Part shown: one piece after another, positions 1 to 8,207 of the stretch
Numbering within the stretch: the stretch's first letter is position 1
Layout: each line of letters begins with the position of its first letter
DNA from: Eggerthella lenta DSM 2243
Lineage (GTDB): Bacteria > Actinomycetota > Coriobacteriia > Coriobacteriales > Eggerthellaceae
Length of the DNA stretch: 64,000 nucleotides
Assembly (NCBI RefSeq): GCF_000024265.1
Contig: NC_013204.1
Coordinates: 248,001 to 312,000 of the forward strand
Direction of reading: 5' to 3'
Made by a program: the position numbers and the translations under genes
The notes under the pieces: generated by a model
What the model saw: only the letters and a program-made list of their open reading frames with translations
Told to the model about the DNA's origin: nothing
The model's database searches: none

Positions 1-699
1 TTCCTGGCCGCGTTCTTTTTCGCATACACGGTCCAGGCCATCACGGGATTCGCAGGGAACATCTTCGCCATGCCGGTGGGCACGACGCTGCTGGGCCTGG
101 AATCTACGGTGTCCATCCTCAACGCGATGGGCTTTTTCGCCTGCGGCTTGCTGACGGCACTCAACATCAAGAGCGTGAATTGGCGCGAGCTTGGCAAGAT
201 CCTGGGCGCGATGATCGTGTTCATGGTGCTGGGCATTTGGCTGGATACCCTGGTGCCCCTGCATATCCTGTTGAAGATCTACGGCGTGATCATCGTGATC
301 ATCGGTATCAAGAACCTGGCGGTGCCCCAGCAGAAGTTCATGCCGGAATGGGCGCTGTGGATCATTCTCGCTCTGGCCGGCCTGATCCAAGGCATGTTCG
401 TGTCGGGCGGCGCGCTGCTGGTCATCTACGCGGTGCAGAAGCTGCGCGATCAGCAGCAGTTCCGCATCACGCTGTCCGCCGTGTGGACCGTGCTCAACCT
501 TATTTACGCAGGCATCGCGTTTCAGCAGGGGCACTTCACGGGCGACGTCGTCCAGATCATCGTGTTCTGCGTGCCGTTGGCCGTGCTGGCCACGTTTCTG
601 GGCAGCAAGCTGCAGAAGAAGATCAGCCAGGAAAGGTTCCTCAAACTCACGTACGTGCTGTTGTTGTGCGTCGGCGTCATCTTGCTGGTTACGTCGTAG
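1..699 (+). CDS. TauE/SafE family sulfite exporter-like permease (5' end outside window)
   Basis: Membrane permease of the TauE/SafE (DUF81) family, which exports small anions such as sulfite or sulfoacetate; the substrate here cannot be told. The reading frame is open from base 1, so the N-terminus lies upstream and the first visible residues (FLAAFFFAYTVQAITGFAGN) already hold the typical first-helix QxxxGFGxx-like motif. About 233 residues are visible, almost all in hydrophobic helices, including VSGGALLVIYAVQ, which matches the G-rich start of the second half of the internally duplicated fold. The C-terminus ends in a helix and stop. The next gene, a universal stress protein, starts 71 bases on in the same direction. 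Confidence 0.85.
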   Translation, partial: FLAAFFFAYTVQAITGFAGNIFAMPVGTTLLGLESTVSILNAMGFFACGLLTALNIKSVNWRELGKILGAMIVFMVLGIWLDTLVPLHILLKIYGVIIVIIGIKNLAVPQQKFMPEWALWIILALAGLIQGMFVSGGALLVIYAVQKLRDQQQFRITLSAVWTVLNLIYAGIAFQQGHFTGDVVQIIVFCVPLAVLATFLGSKLQKKISQERFLKLTYVLLLCVGVILLVTS

Positions 700-770
700 C
701 GTTCGGCGGCGCGCGGAGGTGCTGCTTGGGGTACAATGACCCCAGATGCAATCGAGGGAAAGGAACGACC

Positions 771-1211
771 ATGGCGCAGGAATACGCTCGTATCTTCGCC
801 GCGCTCGACGGCGCGTCGACGCAGGAAGCGGTCGCGCAGCGCGCGGTGACGCTTGCGGCGGACAACCACGCGAAGCTCATGTTCGGCCACGTGATCGATT
901 CGGTTCCCTACGAGGCTTCGGGCGTCGATTTCGAAGCGTTGTGCGCCGAGGGCAAAAAGCGCATCGAAGCCGACCTGGCCGACGTGCTGGCTGCGGCGCG
1001 CCAGAACCCGGACATTCCGTCCGTGGAAGTGTCTGTGCACGCGGGGCGCATCGCCGACACGCTGGAGCACGAGCTGATCGAGCCGTTCGAGCCGAACCTC
1101 GTGGTGTGCGGCGAGCGCGGGCTGTCGAACATCAAGTACGTGTTCGTGGGCAGCGTGTCCACGTTCCTCATCCGCAACCTCCGCTGCGACGTGCTGGTGG
1201 TGAAGCAGTAG
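771..1211 (+). CDS. Universal stress protein (UspA family)
   Basis: 146-residue single-domain universal stress protein. The usual signature is present: an N-terminal beta strand followed by an Asp (IFAALDGA), the middle VCGERGLSNIKYVFVGSVST segment (the G-2x-G-9x-G-S/T ATP-binding motif, here GERGLSN then VGSVST) and the final hydrophobic strand CDVLVVKQ. This suggests a nucleotide-binding dimer, role in stress or dormancy unknown. ATG at 771 is preceded by AAAGGAACGACC as ribosome site; a TACAAT -10-like hexamer sits at 732-737. A strong hairpin with T-run (1278-1320) lies downstream. A second, distinct paralogue lies at 38897. Confidence 0.92.
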   Translation: MAQEYARIFAALDGASTQEAVAQRAVTLAADNHAKLMFGHVIDSVPYEASGVDFEALCAEGKKRIEADLADVLAAARQNPDIPSVEVSVHAGRIADTLEHELIEPFEPNLVVCGERGLSNIKYVFVGSVSTFLIRNLRCDVLVVKQ

Positions 1212-1277
1212 GGAACGAGGCAGAATGAGACAGGTGAACGGGGCCGATGGCTCGCTCCGTTTTCTGCGAGAAGAAGC

Positions 1278-1320
1278 GAATCGCCCGATCGGTTGAAGCC
1301 GGTCGGGCGATTCTCGTTTT
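1278..1320 (+). terminator. Rho-independent terminator after the stress-protein gene
   Basis: Arms GAATCGCCCGA and TCGGGCGATTC around a 14-base loop, followed by TCGTTTT. The hairpin is nearly identical in sequence and context to the one at 6092-6134 beside the second LuxR/flavoprotein module. Confidence 0.8.
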
Positions 1321-1370
1321 AGCCCGCCGAAAGGGGGGTAGGGCTTGACGACGGCATCGTGCGCTGTCGG

Positions 1371-3173
1371 CTACCCCTCGCGGCACAGGTCGATGATGTC
1401 CTGCTTGGAGTGGACGTCGAGCTTCCGGTACACGCGCTTCGTATACGTCTTCACGGTGTTCTCCGAGACGTCGAGAGCGCGCGCGATGGCGGCCACCGTT
1501 TCCCCGAGGGCCAGCAGCTCGAGCGTTTGACGCTCGCGGTCGGTCAGGCCGTGTTGGAGGGCTAAGCGCTCGCACGGGTTCGCGCGGGTGACCGCGAGGG
1601 GCGCTGATGCCGGCTGGTCGTCTCCGACGGCGCATTGTCGCCCGAAAGCCTCGGTTTCGGGTGTAAAAGCGCGGCTTTCGGGCGACAACGCGTCCGTGGA
1701 GCGCGCGGGCGCGACGTCGGCCAAGCGAGGCTGGCGCATGAAGGCCGCCAGTTCCGCACGGGTATGCACGTCGAAGGCTCGGTAGATCTTCTGCGTATGG
1801 TATTTCACGGCGCTCGGCGAGAGGTAGAGATCCTGCGCGATGCGCGCGATGGTGCGACCCTCTAGAAGCTGTTTGAAGACGGTAGTCTCCAGATCGCTCA
1901 GCCCGTAGGCGGCGGCGACGAGATCGGGTTCGGGCGCGGCGACGATCTGGATCGGCGCGGAGGCAAGCCGGGTTGCGTCGGCGGGTTCCGAGGCGGCGCC
2001 GCCGGATGGTCGCGCGTCTTGCTCGGGCGGCGGTGAAGGCTGCGGATCGCTGCGGCGCGGGATGCGCTCGCGGCCAAGGAGCCAGGAAGCACCCAGCATG
2101 ACCAGGTACAACGTTCCCAACCCGATGAGGGCGAACCCGGCGTTCGTCCCCGGAAGGTACACGCGGGTCAGCGCACCCGCTTCCGTTCCCGCCAGCAGGC
2201 ACAGCAGCGAAACCGTATCGCTTGCGGCGAATAGCGGCATGACGGGTATGCGCGCAGCCTTTCCCACTTCGGCGATGGTGCAGGCCAGCACGATGCCGCA
2301 CATCATGTAGCCCGTGGTGGCCAGCGTGCCGGCAATAGCGGGAGGGACGGCTTCCGTCAGCCCTGGCAGCACCAGCAGGCCCAGCGCGGAAAGCGGCAGG
2401 GCCACGCGGTAGCTGCTTTCCAGCTTGAACGGCTGGCGAAACAGCAGCGCGGGCACCGACATGATAACCAGCACGCAGGCGGAAATCCCCAGCACGAGGT
2501 ACTGCATGAGATCGGGATCGATGTCGGGTTGCCCCGATAGGCTGGTGACGAACCCGCTGAGCAGGGCGAACAATCCTACGGCAAGCACGCCTTTGCCCAC
2601 GAGCGGCGCGACGTCGGCTATCTGGCTGGAGAAGGTGCGCTCGATGGGCCGTGCGACGCGCAGCCGGGTGGCGCAGGCGCATGCCGCCAGCAGCGATGCC
2701 AGGGTGATGGGGATGTACCATTCCTGCGGGCATTGCAGCACGATCGCGCACAGCGCGGTGGCGGCCGCATGGCTGCCCAGCAGGAACAGGTAGCTGGTGC
2801 GGTAGGAAAACATCGGCAGCGCCGACAGCCACAGCAAGCTGAGCACCGCCTGGCCGACGCCGATGAGCACCGTGCCCGCCACGAACCCGGGCTGCATGCC
2901 TACGCTGCATGATCCCAGCACCAGCGCGAATCCTATGCACAGCGCTACGGCGGCGAAACCGGCCGCCTTTGAGCCAAGGGGCTCGTGCGCGACGTTGCGG
3001 TACCGCAGGGCGACGGCTACGAACGCTGCTGCGTGCGTCGCGCCGAGCACCGGCATGTACGTGCCGTCGTCGAATGAGGGCACGCTGGCGAACGCGGTGG
3101 TCGCATGGTAGCTGAGGATATTGGCAAGCAGGAGAAACGCATATCCTGCGTAGCATGCTGCGCGCGTAGCCAT
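1371..3173 (-). CDS. Membrane-bound LuxR-family regulator with two HTH domains
   Basis: About 600 residues: an N-terminal half with around 12 hydrophobic helices (residues ~1-360), a low-complexity linker, and two C-terminal LuxR/GerE helix-turn-helix domains, at ~425-480 (LSDLETTVFKQLL ... SPSAVKYHTQKIYRAFDVH) and ~540-600 (LTDRERQTLELLALGE ... SENTVKTYTKRVYRKLDVH). Multi-helix membrane LuxR proteins are typical of Eggerthellaceae and often sit beside the reductase they control; two HTH domains in one chain are unusual. I chose ATG at 3173 because GGAGGGGAG lies 8 bases upstream; a GTG at 3191 would include that site in the protein. It diverges from the flavoprotein gene at 3414, which is its likely target. 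Confidence 0.87.
   Translation of the reverse strand: MATRAACYAGYAFLLLANILSYHATTAFASVPSFDDGTYMPVLGATHAAAFVAVALRYRNVAHEPLGSKAAGFAAVALCIGFALVLGSCSVGMQPGFVAGTVLIGVGQAVLSLLWLSALPMFSYRTSYLFLLGSHAAATALCAIVLQCPQEWYIPITLASLLAACACATRLRVARPIERTFSSQIADVAPLVGKGVLAVGLFALLSGFVTSLSGQPDIDPDLMQYLVLGISACVLVIMSVPALLFRQPFKLESSYRVALPLSALGLLVLPGLTEAVPPAIAGTLATTGYMMCGIVLACTIAEVGKAARIPVMPLFAASDTVSLLCLLAGTEAGALTRVYLPGTNAGFALIGLGTLYLVMLGASWLLGRERIPRRSDPQPSPPPEQDARPSGGAASEPADATRLASAPIQIVAAPEPDLVAAAYGLSDLETTVFKQLLEGRTIARIAQDLYLSPSAVKYHTQKIYRAFDVHTRAELAAFMRQPRLADVAPARSTDALSPESRAFTPETEAFGRQCAVGDDQPASAPLAVTRANPCERLALQHGLTDRERQTLELLALGETVAAIARALDVSENTVKTYTKRVYRKLDVHSKQDIIDLCREG
1631..1692. repeat. 62-bp palindrome inside the LuxR coding region
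   Basis: Twenty-base arms (CGCATTGTCGCCCGAAAGCC and its complement with one mismatch) flank a 22-base centre. The palindrome encodes the linker between the two HTH domains (about residues 494-514). The core TCGCCCGAAA also forms the arm of the palindrome at 13806-13863. Confidence 0.75.
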
Positions 3174-3282
3174 GTTCGATCTCCCCTCCACGCCCCGAGC
3201 GATCCGCTTCCCGTGCGGATGCCGCGCCCTGCCCTACATGATACCCGTCGCGAAGCGCTGCGCTGCTCATTTTGGCCGTTTC

Positions 3283-3321
3283 GGGTGACAGAAAACCGGG
3301 TCTTGGCGGCTCTGGGTGATG
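3283..3321. promoter_or_regulatory. Three GGGT-type direct repeats between LuxR and flavoprotein genes
   Basis: GGGTGACA (3283), GGGTCTTG (3298) and GGGTGATG (3314) lie 15-16 bases apart in the divergent promoter region. They resemble the GGGTTGAT repeats at 8060-8106 in the second module. Assignment as regulator sites is inference. Confidence 0.3.
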
Positions 3322-3413
3322 CCCGTTTGCCTGCCGCTTCGTATGCTGGAGGCGTGGTTGGCGGCCTTTCGGCGGTCGGCCATTTCGTCAAAGGAAGAGG
3401 GAAGGGGATCATT

Positions 3414-5180
3414 ATGAGAGAGCAGAAACTCACCCGTCGCACGTTTCTCGGCTTGGGCGCGACAGCTGCGGTGGCCGGGGCGGCCGGCCTCGCGGGATGC
3501 GCGCCGGGTGCGAAAAGCGATGCGGGCGCGGACGCTGGCGCGGCCGAGGGCGGCGCGGCAGGTGCGGGCGGCGCAGCGGCGGGCGGCAACCCTACGGAGT
3601 TCGTGCCGTCGTTCATGAACCCGCCGGCGCCCGTCGACGAGTCGAAGGTGACCGAGACCGTCGACGTCGATGTGTGCGTGGTGGGCCTCGGCCTGGCGGG
3701 CGTGTGTGCGTTGCGCGAGGCCGCGGAGTCGGGCGCGAAGACGTTCGGCTTCGATAAAGGTTCCGACGTGGGCTACCGCTCGGGCGAGTTCGGCACGTTC
3801 GGCAGCGAGATCCACAAGCAGCTGGGCATCGAGCAGCCTGAGACGCAGGAAGTGGTCAACGAGCTGATGAAGGTCATGGGCAACCGCCCCAATGCGCAGC
3901 TGCTGAACTATTGGATCGCGAACTCCGGCCCGGACTTGGACTGGTACATCGGCACTGCCGAGCACGAGCTGCTGACCAGCGATCACGACGTGCCCACCGA
4001 CCCCGAGAAGCCCTACGTGTTCCCTGAGCGCTTCCCGGTGAACGAGAACTACAATTGGCGCGAGGAGAACTACCCGTGCTTCCCCGGCATGGTGCACCTG
4101 CTGCCCGACCACGGCTGGGCCATGCACGGCACGCTGGAGGCCGCGCAGAAGGCCGGCGCCGAGGCGCGTTTCAACCTGAAGGGCGAGCAGCTCATCAAGG
4201 AAGGCGACAAGGTGGTGGGCGTGTACGCGTCCGACGAAGACGGCAACATCGTGCGCATCAACGCGAAGAAGGGCGTCGTGCTGTCGTGCGGCGACATGTC
4301 CAGCGACACCGAGATGCTGACGTACTACGCGCCCCAGGCCACGAAGTACGGCTGCTTTTTCAGCACCATGGACAAGAGCGGAAAGCCGGTGAACACGGGC
4401 GACGGCCACAAGATGGCCATGTGGGCCGGCGCGGTCATGGAGGACGGCCCCTATGCCCCGATGACGCACAGCCTGGGAACGAACTCCGTCGGCATCGACC
4501 CGTTCCTCATGGTGAACCAGGACGGCAAGCGCTTCGCCAACGAGGACGTGGGAGCGCAGGAGCTGCAGAACGCCATCAAGCGTCAGAAGGGCGGCGTGTC
4601 GTACCAGATCTTCGACAGCAAGTGGAAAGAGCAGCTGTCGGCGATGCCCCAGTGCTTCGGCGGCGTGACGCACTACATCCCGCCCGAGCAGGAAGCCGAG
4701 TACGAGCACGCCATCAACCACTTCGCTGCGGGCTACGCCTCCGACACGTACTTCCAGGGCGAGATCGAGCAGGGCTCCATCATCCCGGCCGATTCCATCG
4801 AGGAGTTGGCGAAGGCCGTGAACATCCCGGCTGACGCGCTGGTGGAGACGGTGGAGCGCTACAACGAGCTGGCGCACGCGGGCAAGGACGCGGACTTCTC
4901 CAAGGTGTCCACGCGCCTGTTCCCCGTGGAGAACCCGCCGTACTATGCGGTGCCGTTCGGCGACTCGGGCATGTTGGTGCTGATTGGCGGCATCGACTGC
5001 GACGTCGACTGCCGCGCGCTCGATGCCGAGAAGAACCCGGTGCCCGGCCTGTTCGTGGCGGGGAACACCATGGGCGGCCGCTTCCTGGTGGACTATCCCG
5101 TGACGGTGGCCGGCGCCAGCCACTCGATGGCCATGTCGTTCGGTCGCCTGGCCGGTCGCAAGGCGGCAGAAGGCAAGTAG
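3414..5180 (+). CDS. Tat-exported FAD-dependent flavoprotein reductase (fumarate reductase-like)
   Basis: 588 residues. A twin-arginine signal (TRRTFLGLGATAAVAGAAG) ends in a lipobox-like LAGC, so the protein is probably exported folded and lipid-anchored. After an Ala/Gly-rich linker comes the FAD_binding_2 domain: dinucleotide fold VDVCVVGLGLAGVCA, the NTGDGHKMAMWAGA segment and the C-terminal GLFVAGNTMGGRFLVDYPVT segment typical of this family. It belongs to the fumarate/urocanate reductase-like group that is greatly expanded in Eggerthella; the electron acceptor cannot be read from the sequence. There is no heme motif or FMN domain, so electrons must come from a partner. ATG at 3414 is preceded by GGAAGAGGGAAGGGG. 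The divergent LuxR gene is its likely regulator. Confidence 0.9.
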   Translation: MREQKLTRRTFLGLGATAAVAGAAGLAGCAPGAKSDAGADAGAAEGGAAGAGGAAAGGNPTEFVPSFMNPPAPVDESKVTETVDVDVCVVGLGLAGVCALREAAESGAKTFGFDKGSDVGYRSGEFGTFGSEIHKQLGIEQPETQEVVNELMKVMGNRPNAQLLNYWIANSGPDLDWYIGTAEHELLTSDHDVPTDPEKPYVFPERFPVNENYNWREENYPCFPGMVHLLPDHGWAMHGTLEAAQKAGAEARFNLKGEQLIKEGDKVVGVYASDEDGNIVRINAKKGVVLSCGDMSSDTEMLTYYAPQATKYGCFFSTMDKSGKPVNTGDGHKMAMWAGAVMEDGPYAPMTHSLGTNSVGIDPFLMVNQDGKRFANEDVGAQELQNAIKRQKGGVSYQIFDSKWKEQLSAMPQCFGGVTHYIPPEQEAEYEHAINHFAAGYASDTYFQGEIEQGSIIPADSIEELAKAVNIPADALVETVERYNELAHAGKDADFSKVSTRLFPVENPPYYAVPFGDSGMLVLIGGIDCDVDCRALDAEKNPVPGLFVAGNTMGGRFLVDYPVTVAGASHSMAMSFGRLAGRKAAEGK

Positions 5181-5187
5181 CGCGAAG

Positions 5188-5245
5188 CCCTGCGGCGCGC
5201 ATCGCGCGCGCCGCAGGGTGCCGGGCGGCGTTGCCGCCCGGCACC
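5188..5245 (+). terminator. Two overlapping strong hairpins after the flavoprotein gene
   Basis: The first stem (5188-5218) pairs CCCTGCGGCGCGC with its complement over a 3-base loop; the second (5217-5245) pairs GGTGCCGGGCGGC with its complement over GTT. They share two bases, so only one can form fully. There is no T-run, so the role as terminator is a guess. Confidence 0.5.
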
Positions 5246-5376
5246 CTCGCGCGGCTGCGCTGCGCGAGGCCTCCTGTACCGTACCGCCCAAGGCCGCTCG
5301 CCTCCCTCCCCGAGCGGCCTTGGTCTTGCACGGCGCTACTGCGGCAGCGCTGCGTGAAGCTTTGCAATCGTCCAAA

Positions 5377-5414
5377 ATCTACCGAGGATCTACCAGAATC
5401 TGCCAAAATCTACC
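5377..5414. repeat. Four ATCTACC direct repeats at 10-11-base spacing
   Basis: ATCTACC, ATCTACC, ATCTGCC and ATCTACC begin at 5377, 5388, 5398 and 5408, one per helical turn. Such phasing is typical of a protein-binding array; the protein is unknown. Confidence 0.55.
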
Positions 5415-5480
5415 AATCGGCACATAACGAGACAGGGGGCGGGGTTGATGGCTGTTTTTGAAAGCAGGATGAGGCAGCAG

Positions 5481-6065
5481 CCATTTTTTTTCTCGCCGAT
5501 CTTCTGTTCCGTTCTTGTTGCGGTTGCTTGCGGCGGTCTCGCCTGCCTTCGTAGCGCGCTCCTGAAATTCAATAAGCAAAACCATCATGGACAAAAAGTG
5601 CCTCCATTCAGTAGTTTTTGACCCCGAATTCCGCAAGCCCGGAATGGCGTTTTTTATAATGCCAGGTGAGAGGCTTGTCATTCGATCTATCCTCGGAAAA
5701 GATTACTGAATCGAGGCGGTTTTTGTCCATGACGCTATCGGTAATGGAAAGCTGTCGCCAAGCGGAAGGAGCATGAGGCAGGGGACGGGCGGTCGGTCGG
5801 CGACCCGTTGGGGGCAGGGGGGCGGCCGGTGACTCGTTGGAGCCAGGGGGCGGGCGGGCGACGGTGACTCGTCGGAGGCAGGGGGGCGGCCGGTCGGCGA
5901 TCCGTCGGGTCTCGGCCGTACCGAACCAAAAGCCGGCGGGGCGTCCGATCCGGCGGAGCCGTTGCGCTCCGGCCGCGTTCGATCCGGCGAAACCGTCAAG
6001 CTCCGGCTGCGTCCGATTCGGGCCGGTTCCTACCGTAATGGGCTGTCAGCCCCGTTCCCCCTGCC
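5481..6065 (+). repeat. Long non-coding repeat, copy A
   Basis: About 585 bases, repeated in the same orientation at 9765-10241. Bases 5491-5760 align to the second copy without gaps and with few mismatches; the following G-rich part is longer here because a 'GACTCGTTGGAGCCAGGGG'-like unit is repeated. Inside are two divergent copies of one motif, at 5585-5620 (reading left) and 5697-5732 (reading right), sharing TACTGAAT-n-GAGGC-nn-TTTTTGTCCATGA. A perfect TATAAT lies between them at 5655-5660. No convincing coding frame crosses both copies. It fills most of the 1-kb gap between the two flavoprotein genes and ends just before the terminator at 6092. Confidence 0.85.
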
Positions 6066-6091
6066 GCGCTCCCGTTTCCTGCGAGAAGAGG

Positions 6092-6134
6092 GAACCGCCC
6101 GATCGGTTGGAGCCGGTCGGGCGGTTCTCGTTTT
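6092..6134 (+). terminator. Rho-independent terminator at the end of repeat copy A
   Basis: Arms GAACCGCCCGA and TCGGGCGGTTC, then TCGTTTT on the + strand. No + strand gene precedes it for 900 bases, so it may end a non-coding transcript from the repeat, or it may be a relic copied from the terminator at 1278. Confidence 0.7.
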
Positions 6135-6187
6135 CCAGCTCGCCAAGGGGGAGGGGAGGTCGGCGAGTGTGGACGGGGTTGTTCGGT

Positions 6188-7966
6188 TTACAGCTGCGCC
6201 AGGATGCGGCCGACCAGCATGCCGTGCGTCAGCGCCATGCCATGGCTGATGCCGGGAGCCGGCAGGGGGTAGTCGACGAGGAAGCGGCCGCCTTGGGCGT
6301 TGCCCACAGCGTACAGGCCCTCGATGACCTCGTCCTCGGTGTCCATCACGTTGAAGTCCACGTCGGTTTGCAGGCCGCCCATGTTCACGAGGATCACCGT
6401 GTCGGTGAGCGGGTAGGCGTAGAACGGACCTTCCTCTACGGGGAACAGACGGTCGGCGCGCTTGCCGAAGTCCTCGTCGTTGCCGGCGGCCGCCAGCTCG
6501 TTATAGCGCTCGATGGTGGCGGTGAGCGCGGCTTCGTCGACTTCCATGAGCTTGGCCAGCTCGGCGATGGAGTTCGCCGTCACGCCCAAGGCCTTCTCGC
6601 CCTCGAAGTAGCTCAGGAAGCCCGGCGTGTTGCCGTCTTCGTTATCCTCGTCGGAGATGTAGGCGTTTTTGCCGTACGAGCCGTTGGGCACGTCGGCGCC
6701 CGACTCCACGTACCAGTTCACGTTGCCGTGGCCGGTGTCCATGTACTTGATCTGGTCTTTCCACTTGCTGTCGAAGATCTGCCAGGCCGTCTTCTTCGGC
6801 AGGCGCGAAAGCTGGTTCTGGAACGGCTGGCCTCCCACGTCCTCGTTCATGAAGCGCTCGCCGTTGATGTCCACCAGCAGGAACGCATCCATGCCCAGAG
6901 GCCCGCCCAAGTGGTGCGTCATGGGAGCGTGCGGGCCATCCTCCATCTTCGCGCCGATCCACATGCCCATCTGCTGGCCGTCGCCCGTGTTCGTCTTCTC
7001 GCCCTTGGCATCGACGTTCGGGAAAATGCTCATGAAGCGGTCGGACCACGGCACGTAGTAGCTCATCATCTCGGCGTTCGAGGCGTAGTCGCCCGTGGCA
7101 AGAAGCACGGCCTTGCTAGCGGTGATCTTCTTGTAATCGCCGTTCTCGTCTTCGACGATGACGCCTTCCACGCGTCCTGCGTTGTCCGGACGCACCAGCT
7201 GGCGGGCGAACGTGGAGTACAGGAACTGCACGCCGGCCTTTTCGCAAATGTCCACCATGTTCTGGATGTAGGGGCCGTTGTCGGGCAGGCAGATCTGGCA
7301 GTCGTCGAAGATGGGGTAGAAATCGTCGGCGATGTTGGCCTCGGCGGGATGCGGCCAGTGCATTTTGCGGACGCTCATGGACTTGCCGTCGTAGGTGTCG
7401 GATTCCGCCTCCACCACGTACTGACCCTCGCTGGCGGCCAGGAACCAATCGAACGCCTCGCCGGAGTTGTCGGCCCACAGGTTCAGGATGCGCTGGTTGG
7501 GGCGGTAGCCGCACTCTTTCATGATCTGGCCGACTGCGGCGTTCTTGTCGATGTGGATGCCCAGGTCCTCTTGGATTTTGCCGCCGATGCAGCCCACCTG
7601 GTTCGAGCGGTACTGCCACGTGGTGGCCTTCTCCACGACGACGATGTTCTTCGCGCCGCTTTCCACGGCTGCGCGAGCCGCGCTGATGCCGGAGAGTCCG
7701 GCGCCCACGATGACGATGTCGGCTTCGACGGTCTCTTTGATGTCGCTTTCGGCAATGGGACTCGGCTCGGTCAGGAAGCTCGGTCCGCCGGCGGCGGTGG
7801 AGCCGGATGCGGCGCCGGCGTCCGATGCGCCTGCGCTTGCCGCGTCGCTGCTGGCTTGCGGCGAGCAGCCGGCCAGCCCTGCGGCTCCGGCGGCCATGGC
7901 GGCTGTGGCGCCCAAGCCTAGAAACGCGCGGCGGGACAGCCCTCGTTCATTGCGTGACATGGTCAT
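6188..7966 (-). CDS. Tat-exported FAD-dependent flavoprotein reductase (fumarate reductase-like)
   Basis: 592 residues, paralogue of the gene at 3414. Tat signal LSRRAFLGLGATAAMAAGAA then LAGCS lipobox; Ala/Ser-rich linker; FAD fold ADIVIVGAGLSGISAARAAV; NTGDGQQMGMWIGAKMEDG; and GLYAVGNAQGGRFLVDYPLP near the end. The family reduces a C=C or similar bond in an external acceptor using FAD; substrate unknown. No heme or FMN domain is seen. Start ATG at 7966 has AGGGAGGACGAC in front; an ATG two codons later is possible. It diverges from the LuxR gene at 8208, a mirror image of the first module. Confidence 0.9.
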   Translation of the reverse strand: MTMSRNERGLSRRAFLGLGATAAMAAGAAGLAGCSPQASSDAASAGASDAGAASGSTAAGGPSFLTEPSPIAESDIKETVEADIVIVGAGLSGISAARAAVESGAKNIVVVEKATTWQYRSNQVGCIGGKIQEDLGIHIDKNAAVGQIMKECGYRPNQRILNLWADNSGEAFDWFLAASEGQYVVEAESDTYDGKSMSVRKMHWPHPAEANIADDFYPIFDDCQICLPDNGPYIQNMVDICEKAGVQFLYSTFARQLVRPDNAGRVEGVIVEDENGDYKKITASKAVLLATGDYASNAEMMSYYVPWSDRFMSIFPNVDAKGEKTNTGDGQQMGMWIGAKMEDGPHAPMTHHLGGPLGMDAFLLVDINGERFMNEDVGGQPFQNQLSRLPKKTAWQIFDSKWKDQIKYMDTGHGNVNWYVESGADVPNGSYGKNAYISDEDNEDGNTPGFLSYFEGEKALGVTANSIAELAKLMEVDEAALTATIERYNELAAAGNDEDFGKRADRLFPVEEGPFYAYPLTDTVILVNMGGLQTDVDFNVMDTEDEVIEGLYAVGNAQGGRFLVDYPLPAPGISHGMALTHGMLVGRILAQL

Positions 7967-7993
7967 GTCGTCCTCCCTGTTCGAAGTGTTCTC

Positions 7994-8014
7994 GCGTCAT
8001 CCCTCATGTGACGC
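7994..8014. promoter_or_regulatory. Small palindrome upstream of the second flavoprotein gene
   Basis: GCGTCA and TGACGC arms, 9-base spacer, 28 bases upstream of the flavoprotein start. A plausible dimer-binding site only. Confidence 0.25.
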
Positions 8015-8059
8015 TGGCATGACGATACGTCGCAGCGCGTGGTTTGCCGCCGACCCAAA

Positions 8060-8106
8060 GGGTTGATTCCGAAGGAGGTGGGTTGATATCGTCTCAAAGG
8101 GTTGAT
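8060..8106. promoter_or_regulatory. Three GGGTTGAT direct repeats in the divergent LuxR/flavoprotein promoter
   Basis: GGGTTGAT begins at 8060, 8080 and 8099, i.e. about two helical turns apart, midway between the divergent genes. A TACAAT -10-like hexamer follows at 8144-8149 with no good -35, as expected of an activator-dependent promoter. Binding by the neighbouring LuxR protein is inference. Confidence 0.5.
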
Positions 8107-8207
8107 GCTGGCGTGCGTTCGCGCTCCGGGTGAAAAAGTCCGGTACAATGACGGAAGTTTTCATGGACGTGCGAGGGGCAAGTGGTCGCCTGGAGGGAGG
8201 AGGGTCG

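Noticed and set aside
6092-6134. Riboswitch-like structure before the flavoprotein stop region
   Set aside because: It is a simple stem with a T-run on the + strand, nearly identical to the terminator at 1278.
5837-7921. Very long open frame on the + strand opposite the second flavoprotein gene
   Set aside because: It is an antisense shadow caused by high GC and codon bias; the protein is rich in His/Val/Ala/Arg with no known motif, while the - strand frame has Tat and FAD motifs.
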